From Cacajao melanocephalus (taxonomy: Eukaryota; Chordata; Mammalia; Primates; Pitheciidae), in assembly GCA_963573385.1 (NCBI GenBank), contig CAUYLG010017790.1:44713-108712 (forward strand): a DNA stretch of 64,000 bases. Direction: 5' to 3'. The notes under the pieces were generated by a model. The model had not been told where the DNA came from. It saw only the letters and a list, made by a program, of their open reading frames with translations, and searched no databases. Both the position numbers and the translations under genes were made by a program. This document shows, in pieces, positions 11,493-23,500 of this stretch; position 1 is the stretch's first letter; each line of letters starts with the position of its first letter.

Positions 11493-13126
11493 AACTCAGT
11501 GTCAGCAAACTACACCGTCCCTGCCCTGCCCCGCCGCCCCAGCCTGCAGCCCAAGCCAGCCCACTGCCTGCTTTTGGAAATGAAAAGCAGCGGGCACACA
11601 GCCACGCCCAGTGGCTCCTGTGCCCTGGGGCAGCCCCCGTGCCCACCTGTTATTTACAGAAAAGACCCAGCCCTGCCTTCCTGGATTCCTCAGAAAGGGC
11701 TGCTGGGGACAGAATTTCACAAATTTTTGTACATTGGAAACTGTTCTCTATAGTTTTTAGAATTTGAAGGATGCATGGCTGGATCAATAGCCCCTGGTTT
11801 ATGCCTCATTTCACGGAGATGTTTAGAAAAGGTGATTCGGGTTTTGTCTTAGTGTGTCTGTTGGTCCTGAAGAGAGGGCTCTTTTCACTTTATTGTTCAT
11901 TGAGCTTTCTTTTTTTTTTACCTGGAGGCCATGAGGATCTTATCTTTATCTTTGAAGTCTTGGAGATGGTTGCTTTGGGTTCGTTTTCTCAAGTATTTGG
12001 TGAGCCTTTCAGTGTCTAAACTTGGGTCTTTTTCTGTTTTGAAGAGTTTTCCTAGATCATGGTTGTAAAGATTAGCTGTGTTCCTTGTCTCCATGTTCCT
12101 TCTCCGGGACCCCAGTCCTACAGATGCTCCTCCCTCTCTACCCGCCTTCCGTCGGTACTTCCTTCCCTCACATTGTTTTCTTCATGAAATTTCGCTTTCT
12201 CGATGGATTTTTCTGGCTTTGATGCGTGTGTTGGGTTTTCCTTCCCGTGACTATCGTGGCGCTCGCTGTGTCTGGTTCTTCTCTGTTGTGCCTTTGTGTG
12301 CCTCGCCTCCGCCGCCCCGAGGCTGGCGGGCACTCTTCTCTCCATCTCTTTCTCCTGCCGGGGCGTTCTGTATTTCAGTGTCGCATCGCGGGTGCTGAGT
12401 GGTTTTCATAGCCTCAGCTGCGTGAGTAGATGTAATTTTATTTGCAGTATGGGCTGACATTCCATTCTGCCTCACGCTCGTGTTTCGGGGCCGGGGCACA
12501 TGTTCCTCAGTTTGTATTTTTGTGTCTTTTTTTACAGCCGTGTTGTAGGGCACCCTTTTGGTCATCTTTAATGGGAGCAGGGGCTTTGCAGGATTCCTGG
12601 TGTAATAGCGCCCCCTTCTGTTGGGATTGCAAAGTCCCGGTGCATCCACCAGCTTTGAAAGTTTGGGCAGTGATTGGGGTCTGGGAGTTGTTCTGATTTG
12701 ATGGTGCTTTGCTTCCAAGCCCCTCTTTTCCTGCTTTTTCTCCTTTGCCATCCGGTTACTCAGGGCTGCGACCTTTCCTTCTTTCTAAAAATCGTTTTCT
12801 CTCCTTCGTGGGTAGTGTCTTAGGAGTGCCCTTGAAATCATGAAAGTGGGAGGTTAGGTTGTACCTCCTGCTTTCAGTTACAGCGGCCAAGAAGTCTCGG
12901 CTTGTGTTTCGGCCCATGCTCCAATGTGCGGGGATGCTCTTCCGGGATCTTCAGCCTCTGGACTTGCTGGCCGTGTGTATGAATCTCTGTGTGTCTCTTC
13001 CCTGGCATCTCCCTTCCCTTTCTTGTGGTGTTTCTTGCTGTGCCTTTGGGCATTCCCAGGGCCTGAGGGATCACCTTCTGGAATCTGGATTTTTCCTCAT
13101 TTTATTCACTACTATTTGTAGCTTCG

Positions 13127-13427
13127 TTTTCTTTTCTTTTCTTTTTTTGAGACAGAATGTTGCTCTGCTGCCCAGGCTGGAGTACAAAGTGCAGTCTCGG
13201 CTCCCTGCAACCTCCGCCTCCTGGTTCATGTGATTCTCCTGCCTCGGCCTCTCAAGTAGCTGGGATTATAGGTGCCCGCCACCACACCTGGCTAATTTTT
13301 GTACTTTTGGTAGAGACAGGGTTTCACCATGTTGGCCAGGCTGGTCTTGAACCCCTGACCTCAGGTGATCCACCCACTTCAGCCTCCCAAAATGCTGGGA
13401 TTACAGGTGTGAGCCACTGTGCCCGGC
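13127..13427 (-). mobile_element. Alu, near full length
   Basis: On the + strand it begins with a T-rich tail and TTTTTTTGAGACAGAATG. It runs through TAGAGACAGGGTTTCACCAT and ends GAGCCACTGTGCCCGGC, the inverted Alu head. Both monomers are present; it looks AluS-like. Confidence 0.95.
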
Positions 13428-13477
13428 AGCGTCCACTTTTTCTTCAAACCATGCTGAGGCTGCAATTTAGGTTTTTC

Positions 13478-13560
13478 TCTATATATAGATAATGTATGTA
13501 TATATATATATATAACATAGTTTATATACTACATTCATTATATATCATATATTAAAATTG
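13478..13560. repeat. AT-rich (TA)n microsatellite
   Basis: TATATATAGATAATGTATG followed by a run of TA dinucleotides, then further AT-only stretches. It lies just downstream of the inverted Alu. Confidence 0.85.
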
Positions 13561-13849
13561 TACATATAAATATGCATAGAAAATTGAGGAGCAAATTTTT
13601 GGGAGTAGGTGGTCTTCAGCCACCCTGGAGGCTCCTTCTGTGTATTTTAAAGAACCCAAGAAGGAAAAAAAAATAATCTTTTATATTTACCTAGATACCT
13701 CCCGTTTTTCCTACCTTCCCTTGGTTCTTGGATTTCCAAGCTGTCCCGTTCCTCTCCAGCCCTGCATGGCCGTCAGTTTCCAGCAGACCTGCTGGTGGAA
13801 CATTCACTTCGTTTTCTTTTGTGTAAAAGTGTTTCCCTTTGCCTTCATT

Positions 13850-14960
13850 CCTGAAGGATGTTTTCAGTAGATACTGACTTCTGGGTTGAGCACTTCGAAG
13901 GCTTTGTTCTGGTGTCTTCTGCCTCCAGGTTTTCTGATACGAAGTCCATGGTGATTGGAACTGCTGTGCGCCTTCCTGTGTATGTGTTCTGTTACTTTTG
14001 TCCAGTTGGTTTCAGAAGTTTTTTCTGTTACTATATCTTTGTTTTCCCTCAATTTGATTATGATAAAGTGTGGCACATGTGTGTCTAGATAGGATTTTCT
14101 TTGAATTTATCTTGTTAGGCATTCGCTGAGGTTCTGGAATCTGTGAATGTATGTCTTTCAGCAGATGTGGGGGGATTTTGGCCGCTGTTTTCCTGTGTTT
14201 TCTCATGCCCCGTCTCTCCGGCTGTGTGTGGAGTGGACCTGATGGCATCTCACACCGGACGCTCTGTCGGCTCTTGCGAAGCCTTTGTGCTGTGTGTTCC
14301 TTGATCTCAGTAATTCTATTGACTTACCTTCAGATTTGTTGGCTTTTCTCTGTCATCCTCATTTTACCACTCAGTCCCTCTGGTCATTTATCTTAGATTT
14401 TGTGTTATAAATGCTTTCAGTTTTTGACATTTCCATTTGCTTCTCCTTTATAGTTTCTGTTGAAATTTCCTATCTTTTCATTTATTTCAAGAGTATTTAC
14501 TTTTACCGCATGGAGCATATTGTAGTCGTTGCTTTAAAACCTTCCTCTGATACGTCCGGTGTTGATGTCATCCTGGTGGTGGCATCTGTCCATTGCCCTT
14601 TCCATTAAAAACGGGCCACATTTTCAGAGTCTGGTAACTTGGGGTTGTATCCGGGTCGTCATGGGTGCTGTGTGGTGTGGACACTGGCTTTTCTTACAGT
14701 TCTTGTCAGTGCACATTCACCCGGATGAGCCTCTGCTCACTGCGTGGGTTGTCGCACATGTGTGTGTTTGGGATTATCAGAGGCGTGAGTGGATTCATAC
14801 ACAGACCTCAGGATCCCTCCTCCTAGCTCTTCCCTCCAAGGCTGTCCTGCACAGTCCAGCTGTCCCGGGCTTCTTTCTGTTACTCTACTGGACAGAAACA
14901 GGGTGGGGTTTCCTCTGGATTTGTGCGTCCAGTCTGCTGTTCCTGTAAGTGTGGCACAGG
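13850..14960 (-). mobile_element. Ancient L1 (L1M 5'/ORF1 region), antisense
   Basis: Long T-rich + strand sequence with blocks typical of antisense old L1: CCTCCAGGTTTTCTGATACG, CAATTTGATTATGATAAAGT, GAGGTTCTGGAATCTGTGAA and ATTTCCATTTGCTTCTCC. Diverged and with indels; the left end may extend upstream. Confidence 0.6.
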
Positions 14961-15033
14961 CTTGGGCAAAGCCCATAGAGGGAAAGAATAGGAGACTCAC
15001 TCCGTGAGTCACTTCTCTAGGCTTCAACTCCCG

Positions 15034-15100
15034 GCACTGCCGTGCTGCCCCTGCTCCCGGCACTGCCCCTGCTCCCGGCGCTGCCCCTGCTCCAAGAGCT
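15034..15100. repeat. 18-bp tandem repeat, ~3.5 copies
   Basis: Copies of GCTCCCGGCACTGCCCCT in a C/T-rich context. Too short to carry a real gene. Confidence 0.85.
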
Positions 15101-15867
15101 GCCCTCCTGCCTCTGTTTACCTCTCAGTGTCCTCGGGTGCTTGTTGTTAGTGTGTGGTTGTCTTTGGTGGGAACAATGGCCTCTGAGGGCCTCAGACTCC
15201 TGTGGCAAAACCGGAGCGCCTGCTGATAACACCCTTGCCATGCCTTTTAGTTGATGTGTGTCTCTGCGTACCTGCCTTTCTCTTGGCCTTCTTTTGTCTT
15301 CTTTGGCCTCTCTTTGCCTGCATTTATCTGTGGAAGGCATCCAGCATCCCCCAGGCAGTGTCCGTGGTCCTATGGCCGGAGGCACCCCGTGGCCATGCTC
15401 AGCGTGCTATCTCCTGTCTCCTGGAATTGGCCTCTGTCTAGATCTGGCTGGGTTCAGTTTTCATGACAGAATGCTTGGCTGCAGTGTTGCAGCTTCCATC
15501 AGGAGGCCTGCGCTTTGCTCACCCCTCTGTCTGTGTCTCTTTGTGGTATTTATTAGCAGCCACCAGTGGTCACTGCCCTGATTCGCTGTCATGAAGAATT
15601 GTAAAATGGCTGTATTCTGTTTCTACCATTTCTTTTTCACTTTTTGGTATGAATGTTTCTGTAAAGAGGGACGGGGACTCTGTGCTTTTCCAGAGATACC
15701 AATTGTCCAAGAAAGGCAGGATCATGTCTTGCTTCGTCCCTTTACTTACCAGCTTTCCAAACAATGTCCTGGCTCAAAATAACACCCTAATTTCAAGAAG
15801 ACCAGTGCGTGGAGGTGCTCAGGTTCATTAGGTACTCATGGATATCAATGTTTTTGTTGTTCTGATC

Positions 15868-16027
15868 CATTCTAGACCATAATTCTGTGTCCCGGATGGC
15901 GTTTATAATGTGTGAAGTTACAGTTCTTGTTATAGGTAACTAGTCCCTGATGCTAGACTGTGATTCTGTGTCCCAGGCGGCATTTGTGATATGTGAAGTT
16001 ACAGTTCTTGATGCAGATAACTAGCCC
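15868..16027. repeat. 81-bp tandem duplication
   Basis: ATTCTGTGTCCC, TGTGAAGTTACAGTTCTTG and AACTAG blocks recur at an offset of 81 bp (for example AGACC at 15874 and AGACT at 15955). Several substitutions show the duplication is old. Confidence 0.85.
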
Positions 16028-17842
16028 TGCTATTCAGATAGACCTGACCAGGGTGTCTTCCTTCTCTTTCATGAATTCTCAGACGGCTCGCCTGTGCCTT
16101 TGTGGAGTGAGATGACCCGGTGCCAGAGTGCGGCTTTCTGGGCCTGATCTTTTGGCATAAGCTCCTGGGGCTGGGTGTAAACTCAGCTGCAGTCTGTTCC
16201 AGGAAAGCTCCTCAAGGGCCCGCGTCGGGAGGGGGCTGTGCGTGAAGGGTGTTTGGTTTGCGGGTGTGAAGGAGCCACAGCTCCCGTGGCTGCTGTTTGG
16301 TGCTCTGCCCTTTCCTCTGATCACTCCTTGCTCTTCTTCTGAAATTTTCCATGGGAAAGCTCTTTTCATTTTGATAACTTGGTTTTCAAAGGAAGTGTGG
16401 CTTTTCACCTGCTTGGGGTCCCTGTCTGTGTCACCTGTTGGAAACGTGTGGGAACACAGACTTCTCCTGTGGGAACACAGGCATCACTTTGTGTTTTTGA
16501 AGTGTCCTCACTTGAGCTTTGAGGGCGTCGTCACCCCGCGTACATGGTCAGGGTGTGGGGCGCACCAACGGGCTCCCCAGTGTGGACGAGTGCTGGCGCA
16601 GCAGGGTTCAGGGCTCAGGGGCCTGTGACCACAGAGGAAAAGGAGGTTCGCAGTGTCATTCGGGAGCCCAGCGGGAAGGGGCAGCCTTCTGGGGACAGCC
16701 TGAAGCCCATCTGTGGGGGAGGCGGGGGTGTGGGGAGGGGGTGGAGGCGTTTCCAGCAGAGGAGCCCTGGCGTGCAGTGCTTGCTCCGTGCCGGGTCCGG
16801 TGGGCTGGGTCTCAGAAGCCCTCATGTCCTCAGTTCTTTTCTGCGTGGCCTGCCGGCGTCCCCGACATGAGGGCCAGGTCTCACCGTGCGGCTGCTGTTC
16901 TGGGACCCCAGATGAGGCGGCTTCACCAGCACAGCGGCTGTTTCTCCACCGACGCACTCCCGAAGCGACAGCCTGGGGATGCAGTGAAATCGAGTTATCC
17001 ATGAGGTCGCTGGAATCGAGGACACATCCTTTCTTGTGATGGCGTTTGCTTACGGAGCTGCATGCATCGCGGCCGCCTCTCTTCCCCCATCATGCCGGGA
17101 GCAGGCTTTACCTCTGTCTGCAGAGGCCTGGCCTTTATTGGCGGGGGCTTTGCTTAGGAGCACATCCATGTAACATACACTTGCTTTTGGGAGACGTGAA
17201 GCTGTTCTGGTTTAAATTAATGGGGTCCTTTGTCATAACTGCATGAAAATATATGTGTAAGACCTCTGACCCAATTTTCCACATGGAGGGGCGGCTGCAC
17301 CTGATCAAGACCCGCTGATGAAGCTCGGTGGTGATTCTGCGTGTCGTGACTCTTCATCATCCTGCGTTTCTGTCATGTGCTTGAAATCCTGCCAGCCTGG
17401 GGAGACACAATACGTGCTGCTGATAAAGTTGAGCTCTTGTTCAGTCCAGTGCAAACCAGGTGTCGCTGGGTCGCTGTGTGGAAGCTGTTGAGTTTAAAGA
17501 AATGTCATGGAGAGCTGAGTCGTTTTCTCCAGTTGTTCATTTAAACTTAGTGATTATTAAAATGTAGTTTCAAATACTATTAATTTGGAAGCTCATTGGG
17601 TTTACCAATTAAGATACATTGAATATAGGCTTTTTTTTCCCCCTAGAGGTATGGTTTAGTCAGTTAGCTCTGCTAATGTATAGAAAGAATTCAACTATTA
17701 AAGACTAAGAAAGACGCAAAATAAACCTAAACACGTCCAAGTTATCACTGAATGCTGTGCTGCTACTACCATTCTTTCTCTCTAGGTGGTACTGGAGCAT
17801 AGGCAGTCTAGTGAGAACAGTCACGGTCCTGAAGAATTTTGA

Positions 17843-17999
17843 GGCCAGATGTGGTGACTCACACCTGTAGTCCCAGCACTGTGGGAGGCTGAGGTGGGAG
17901 ATTGCTTGAGCCCAGGAGCTGGAGGCTGCAGTGAGCGGTGATCACACCAGTGTACTCCAGCCTGGGCAAAAGAGTGAGACCCTGTCTCAAATAAAATAA
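17843..17999 (+). mobile_element. FRAM-like Alu monomer
   Basis: A ~155-bp monomeric 7SL-derived element. It has the GGCCAGATGTGGTGACTCAC head and GGAGGCTGCAGTGAGCGGTG, ends ACCCTGTCTCAAATAAAATA, and lacks the second monomer. Confidence 0.85.
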
Positions 18000-18723
18000 C
18001 ATTAGTAGTAAGTTTAAGCATTGTGTTGTCTCAGGACAGGCAGCTTAGTGTTTGCATTCTGATAGCTAGCTCGAATGGTGAAGGGACAGGGAGTGACAGG
18101 AAGTCAGAGGGCATAAAAGCTTCAGCCTGGCCCGGTCTGAGGGTGCCATGAGTTACTAATTCTGCTGGGGCATTCAAGCTGCTGTGACCACGGCCAGGAG
18201 CTGTGGCATAGAAGTAAAAGCCAGCGTCCGTTCCTGTGCCCAGCCCTGCGCCACTCTGCCCATGGCATCCGTCACTTTGGGTCCTGGTGCCCTGTGAGGA
18301 GAATGCTGATGTCACCTCCCACTCACAGGGGCCGTGGGGGCTCCGGAGCTTGGCGACCTTGCAGCCGATCGCCCCATGGTGTCCTAAGGCGTGAGGCCTC
18401 TTCCGTGCCGGGGAGGTGTGGGCCGATCCCAAGCCCACCCGGCTCTCCTCCGCACCCTCAAACACCACAACAAAATCAGAGTTGTGCAGCAAGACAGCCT
18501 GGAAATAGCCCTCTCGCTGGCACCAGGGGTCTGTTTTGAGAACTTCTCTAGTTTCGGGAGCCACGTTCAGCCATCTGTTAGGGAGAAGTGCACCGGCTGG
18601 GCATGAAGGCAGCGAGCTGTCGGGCCTCCTGAGTGCCCGGGGAGCCCACGTCCATGCCCGTGAGGGAGGGGCCCACTTCGTGCATCCACCCGGGGGCTGT
18701 TGGGAGCTCAGGCACAGCCACCT

Positions 18724-18746
18724 TTGTCTGCTGCTGCTGCTGCTGC
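18724..18746. repeat. Short (CTG)n run
   Basis: About six CTG/TGC triplets within GC-rich unique intron. Short and of normal length. Confidence 0.8.
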
Positions 18747-19571
18747 CACCTGAGCACAGGTGGGGCCTGCCCGCGGTGCGTGGTCAGAGCCCAGGTTCTG
18801 TCTCCCCAGCCTGAGCCCGTCTTCCCTTGCTGGCTGTCCAGTTGCTCAGCCGTGCCCTGGACTGTGGGCGCTGGGCTCTCAGGAGGTGGGCCATGCCCGC
18901 AGCTCCACCTGGCTCACAGCGAGTGCCACGTCGTCGTGAGCACCTGCAGGTTCCCGAGTGCAGCACAGACAGCACTGCACCTTCTCTCCCACTTTTCCCT
19001 CCTCCAAGGAAGCCTATTCTGCTGGGCCCTTGGTGGCTGTCTGGGTACCACCCCCCAGACCTGGACAGTGATCCCGTGGGTGGGCTTGCCCCTGGGAAGC
19101 GCTGCCCGTCCTGTGTTCCAGGAGTGGGGCCAATGAGCACTTCACCCCTTGTCCTGCTCAAGTGACGTGCGGCTCCCTGGCAGCTTTACGTGTGCCCACC
19201 CAAGGTTTCCTGCCAGGTGAGACGCAGTTTGTGTCCTGGGCTGCAGCTGTCAGGACTCCCACGCGTGGTGAGGTGTGCGGTGCGTGGCAGTGGCTGGACA
19301 GGGTTGGAGTGACGGTGGGCAACGGACTTGGACCTGGAAGGAGGGGAGGCTGTATTGCATCTGCTCTGAATTCTCTGCCTGTGCATCCTCTTAGAGCCTC
19401 TTGGGGGAAGCCACCAGGGCACACAGGAAGCTGCATTGGCAAGGATATTCGTTGCACTGCTCTTCGGCTATAAAAGTTTGGGACAGATTCCGCATGCGGC
19501 AGTGGTGATTACCTGAGTCAGAATCCTTGCTGGGGACCTCAGAGACATGTCGGGGGCCTGGGAGTGTTGAT

Positions 19572-19690
19572 GGGGCGGGGTGGGGCTGGGGGACCAGTGG
19601 CTGAGATGCCAGGCTCAGGTTCCCAGCTCTGGGGCAGGGCGGGGCTGGGGGACCAGTGGCCGTAATGCCAGGCTCAGGTTCCCGGCTCTA
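19572..19690. repeat. 59-bp tandem duplication
   Basis: GGGGCTGGGGGACCAGTGGC, ATGCCAGGCTCAGGTTCCC and GCTCT are repeated at an offset of 59 bp, with a G-rich junction. Confidence 0.88.
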
Positions 19691-19779
19691 CCACTTAGTG
19701 GAAGTGATCCGGTGTGAGTTGCTGCTGTGTGTCGGGGTCCTCCCAGGCTGTGAATGGGCAGTGGAGCACCTACCTCATA

Positions 19780-19865
19780 TACACGAGCACACATGCACAC
19801 ACAGGCACACATCTACGCACTCATGCTCACACATGCTCAGACACACACGTGTGCGTGTGCGTCCC
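19780..19865. repeat. (CA)n/(GT)n-rich degenerate microsatellite
   Basis: Interrupted CACACA-rich sequence turning into GTGTGCGTGTGCGT at its 3' end. Confidence 0.8.
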
Positions 19866-20263
19866 TGCTGGGGCATGCCTGAGTGTTGCTAACAGGTGAC
19901 TTCCTGGTGAGCTTGTGACCAGTTGATCTCAAGGCTCCGAGATGCTCTGCCGTAAACATGCATAACGTTTTTTAACTGGGAAAAAATGCCTCTAGATGAT
20001 TGAAGAGGGTCTGAGAAGTCTGGACTCTTTTCTAAGGAATTTATAGTAATGGGAGGATAAAAAGCACTGGAAATACAAATAACTAAGAGCACAAAGGCGA
20101 GGTGACTCCTGGAATCTGTCCAAAAGAACCCCTGTTCGCAGGCGTGGGGCCCCGTCTCCATCAGCCCCGGTGGCTCCAGGCCGTGGGGACAGCAGAAGAG
20201 GTGATGCCAAGTGTGGCTCTCCGACGGCCCCGCTGACCCTGACCTGTGCTGCTCTCCCTCCAG

Positions 20264-20364
20264 GTCGTGCACACGCACAAGCCACACTTCATGGCCCTGC
20301 ACTGTCAGGAGTTCGGAGGGAAGAACTACGAGGCCTCCATGTCCCACGTGGACAAGTTCGTCAA
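20264..20364 (+). CDS. INPP5A: INPP5A coding exon A (probably exon 3)
   Basis: Internal coding exon of type I inositol polyphosphate-5-phosphatase. The enzyme removes the 5-phosphate of Ins(1,4,5)P3 and Ins(1,3,4,5)P4 and so ends calcium signalling; it is membrane-associated through C-terminal prenylation. The 101 bases read in frame 0 as 33 codons plus two bases, starting VVHTHKPHFMALHCQEF and ending HVDKFV. The glutamate in CQEFGG is at the position of the Mg2+-binding Glu of the 5-phosphatase (exonuclease/endonuclease/phosphatase fold) family. The acceptor is a pyrimidine-rich tract ending CTCCCTCCAG (AG at 20262-20263) and the donor is GTAAGT at 20365. The split Lys codon (two bases here, one in the next exon) matches the following exon in phase. 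It corresponds to about residues 40-73 of the human protein by recalled numbering. The downstream intron begins almost at once with a 47-bp minisatellite. The exon number is inferred; the gene identity is very secure. Confidence 0.97.
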
Positions 20365-20373
20365 GTAAGTCTC

Positions 20374-20515
20374 GGGGCGGGTGCTGGGGCACACCCCCTT
20401 CCCTGGAGGTGTGGGTGCTGGCAGGCGGGTACTGGTGTGTCCCCTTCCCTGGGGGTGTGGGTGCCGGCGGGGCGGGTGCTGGTATGTGTCCCCTTCCTCA
20501 GGGGTGTGGGTCCTG
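20374..20515. repeat. 47-bp minisatellite next to exon A donor
   Basis: Three imperfect copies of a ~47-bp unit containing GGCGGGTGCTGG, CCCCTTCC and GGGTGTGGGT. It begins about 10 bases after the splice donor of exon A. The + strand is G-rich with many GGG runs. Confidence 0.88.
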
Positions 20516-21424
20516 GGGGGTGGCATCTTTCGATGGTACTGTGACCCCCAGCCTCACCATTTGGGACTCACCTGGGGGTCATTTTGGCTGAGTCTCAGTT
20601 TTCCAGAGAGAGGAGTGGCTTAGACGTGTGGCCGCAACCCTCCTGGGGTGGCGATGGAAGGCAGGGTCTGTGCTTTTGGGCCAGGTATGTGAGCCCCCGG
20701 TACTGAGTGGAGCTGTCCCGGGGCGTGTGTGTCTGAGGCCTGGGCCTGCAGTGGCCCTGGGTACACATCCCACTGAGATGCGTCCATCTCAGGGAGGCTG
20801 ACTGGGAGCGTCCGTCCTCCGGGCAGGTGAAGTCTCCATCGTTAAGGAGGAAGGTGCCACGCATGTGGTCCCAGTGTGCATGTCCTGAGGCTCCTGAGGG
20901 GGCTGGCCCAACTGGGTACTGCCTGGGAAGAGTGGGTGCCCTGACCTAGGGCATCCAGGAGTGGACAGGAGCAGGTAGGGGCAGGCAGGCAGGCTTGTGT
21001 TCAGACATGGGGCCTCCCGCCGGCCACTCCTAACAGTGGCTGCTGTATTTTCCCGAGGCCACGGCAGTGAAGCCCGTCCTCTGTGTCCCCTGCAATGTGG
21101 CCCTGGCACGTGCCCATGTCGGGGATCCCGTCTCCACCTGCAGACCCTGGGCAAGGCATGGCTTCCTCACAGCAGGAGGCCTTCACGTCGAGAAGCTTCA
21201 CTGCTGCCACACTGTGTGGGTGGACGCAGCTGCCCCTGGTGGGGAAGCCTGGTGCCAGTGCCAGTGCGAGCGGGCCTCCAGGGATCCCAGCTGCTGCATC
21301 CTCACGTCCAGGCGCCGGCTGTCCTGGAGTGACATAAGCCCTCCATCCTGACTCCCAGCACAGGGTCCTTGAGCAGAACAAAGCGGTGGTTTCAGCTGCC
21401 AAAAAACCTGCCGCAGCTTCCCAA

Positions 21425-22110
21425 AATGATCCGTAGTTTAAGGCAATTTTCATCAAAATCTTCACGGCGTTTTTCCTCACACTCAATAGACTAACACTAA
21501 AATTGCTGTATAGGAGCAAAGGGTCAAGAATAGCTAAAAGAATCCTGAAGGAAAACAAAGTGGGTTCTCACCTAGCTGGACCCCAGGGCTCATCCTGAAG
21601 CAGCGGGGCAGGTGGTGTCGTGCAGGTGCCCAGGCCTGAGAGGGGAGTAGAGGCCCCACCCAGACCCTCTGAGGCTGCCCCTGCAGGAGGAGGGTGGGCA
21701 CAGGGGCAGGGGCAGGGGATCGATGGGGTCTTGTGTTGGGAAGATGAAACTTCCCTGCTTTGTGTCATCAGCAGCCTCTTCGCACTCACCCTACATAAGC
21801 TGAATTTCAGTTGTATTAATTACATACATGTAAAAGGCAGCATTAAAACTTTCAGTCTCAAATGTAGGAGAAAATCTTTACAGTTTTGGGATGAGAGATT
21901 TCTTTCAAAATGTGCAAGAACTGCAGCCTACAAAATACAAGGTTGAAAAGTGTGGCCATGTTAACACTAAGCATTTGCGTATGAAAAGGCACTCTGAACA
22001 AAGTAAAAATGAAGGCACTCTGGGAAAGATACCTGCAGCTCACATCACTGACAAAAACTAGGACTTAAATCTGCAAAGAACTCAGTCAGTAAGGAAAGGA
22101 AAGCAGCCCT
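21425..22110 (+). mobile_element. Ancient L1 ORF2 fragments
   Basis: 21425-21565 carries a diverged ORF2 segment (TTTTCATCAAAATCTTCACG, GCTAAAAGAATCCTGAAGGA). 21855-22100 continues with a later ORF2 segment (GGAGAAAATCTTTACAGTTT, CTGCAAAGAACTCAGTCAGT). The sequence between, 21570-21850, is unrelated GC-rich DNA. It is a decayed non-coding relic. Confidence 0.6.
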
Positions 22111-22479
22111 GTTGGGAAGCAGGCACCTTCGGGAGGGAGAAGAGAAAGTGGGGATGGACCCTGAGCACGCAGGACGCAGGACGCCACCCTCACAGCAGGC
22201 GGGACTCTCGAGCCGGACAGGAGCCAGGCCGCCGTGTTTGGTTTCAGAGCCTCACCGCGGAGCATGGCCCCCATGATGCTGTGTGTTTCATTCCTCCGCA
22301 CGTGATGCTAACATACATCGTTAGGATTTTTGCTTTAGACAGTTTTCTTTTTAAAAGACTAAGAGGTGAGAAAAACGCCCTTTATTTTGACCAGTTCATG
22401 GGTTGATTCCACTGCCCTCCGCCCTTTTGTGTGGATTCTGGTTTTTATCTGGCATGGTTCTCCATCAGCCTGAAGAACT

Positions 22480-23500
22480 TTCTTTAACATTTATTTTAGC
22501 ACAAGTCAGCTGCTGATGAATTTTCTCAGCTTTTGTTTGTCTGAAAAGGTCTTTGTCCTCATTTTTGAAAGATGTTTTTGTTGTGAATAGAATCCGAGCT
22601 TGCCGATGTTTTTCCCTCTCACCACTTTAATGGTATCTCCCCATTGTCTTCTGTATTGCATTGTTGCTGCCGAGAATCTCCCCGTTGTTCTCTCTTCATT
22701 TTCTTGTATATAATGTGTCCTTTCCCCCACTGCCAAGTTTTGTCTTTATAGCTGGTTTTCAGCAACCTGATTATTCTGTGCTTTGCTTTGATGTTCTTTA
22801 TGTTTATCTCGCTTGGGGCAGTTTAAGCTTTTGTGGTCTGTTTATTGTTTTAATCAGATGTGGGGAGAGTTTGTCCACTGCTTCTTTACCTGCTGCTTTC
22901 CCTTCCCTTCTCTTTTGTGCTCAGGCTGGGTCACGTGATGCGAATGGCCTGCTGCTGCCCCACAGCCCCTCAGGCTCTTCTGACTTTTTGCAGTTCGTGC
23001 TCCCTGAATTTCAGTTTGGATCGCTTCTGCTGCTGTCTCATTAAGCCGCCTGGCGCATTTCCGTTGTAGTTTTGGTCTTTTCTGAAGTCCGTGCGGTGAA
23101 TTTGTTTATTTCTGACACTGTTTGTCAGCTCCTTCTGGAAGCCTCACGTGCAGTTTCCCCGCCCTCGCTTTTCCGTCCGTCTCTGCCTTCCTCCACTCTC
23201 TGGTCACATGTGTAATGGCCGTTTCCAGCTTCTTTCAGCTCCTGCTGTCAGTTTTGTCCCTGTGGGTCTGTTTCTGTTGACTGCTTTTTCATAGGATTGC
23301 GGGCCACATTTAGTTGCTGCTTCTCACATCAGGTTATTTTCGACACAATTCCAGACGTTGCGAGTGTTGCGCTGTTGAGTGTTTCTTCCTGTAAAGCGTG
23401 TTGAAGGTGTGTTTGCAGCGGTTCAGCCACCGAGGGTTAGTGTCCGTCTGTCAAACCATTCTTTTCCTTGCCCTTCTCTGCTGGTGCGCTTCTATTTCTT
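22480..23500 (-). mobile_element. Ancient L1 (L1M) antisense fragment
   Basis: The + strand reads CTCAGCTTTTGTTTGTCTGA, TCATTTTTGAAAGATGTTTT and CCATTGTCTTCTGTATTGCA. These are the antisense of an old L1 segment; the sense version of the same region occurs at about 62170-62330 in this window. Confidence 0.6.

Larger units (their letters stand above)
1..20263 (+). other. INPP5A: INPP5A intron upstream of exon A (3' 20 kb)
   Basis: Intronic sequence ending at the acceptor before exon A. Its 5' end lies outside the window. No spliced coding sequence or RNA gene was recognised. Besides the repeats listed separately, the stretches 1-800, 2230-4350, 5480-9000, 9840-10350, 11500-13120, 14965-17840 and 18000-19560 are ordinary GC-moderate intron with many short chance reading frames. 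The 3230-3620 stretch is noticeably AT-rich and repeat-poor. Confidence 0.9.
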
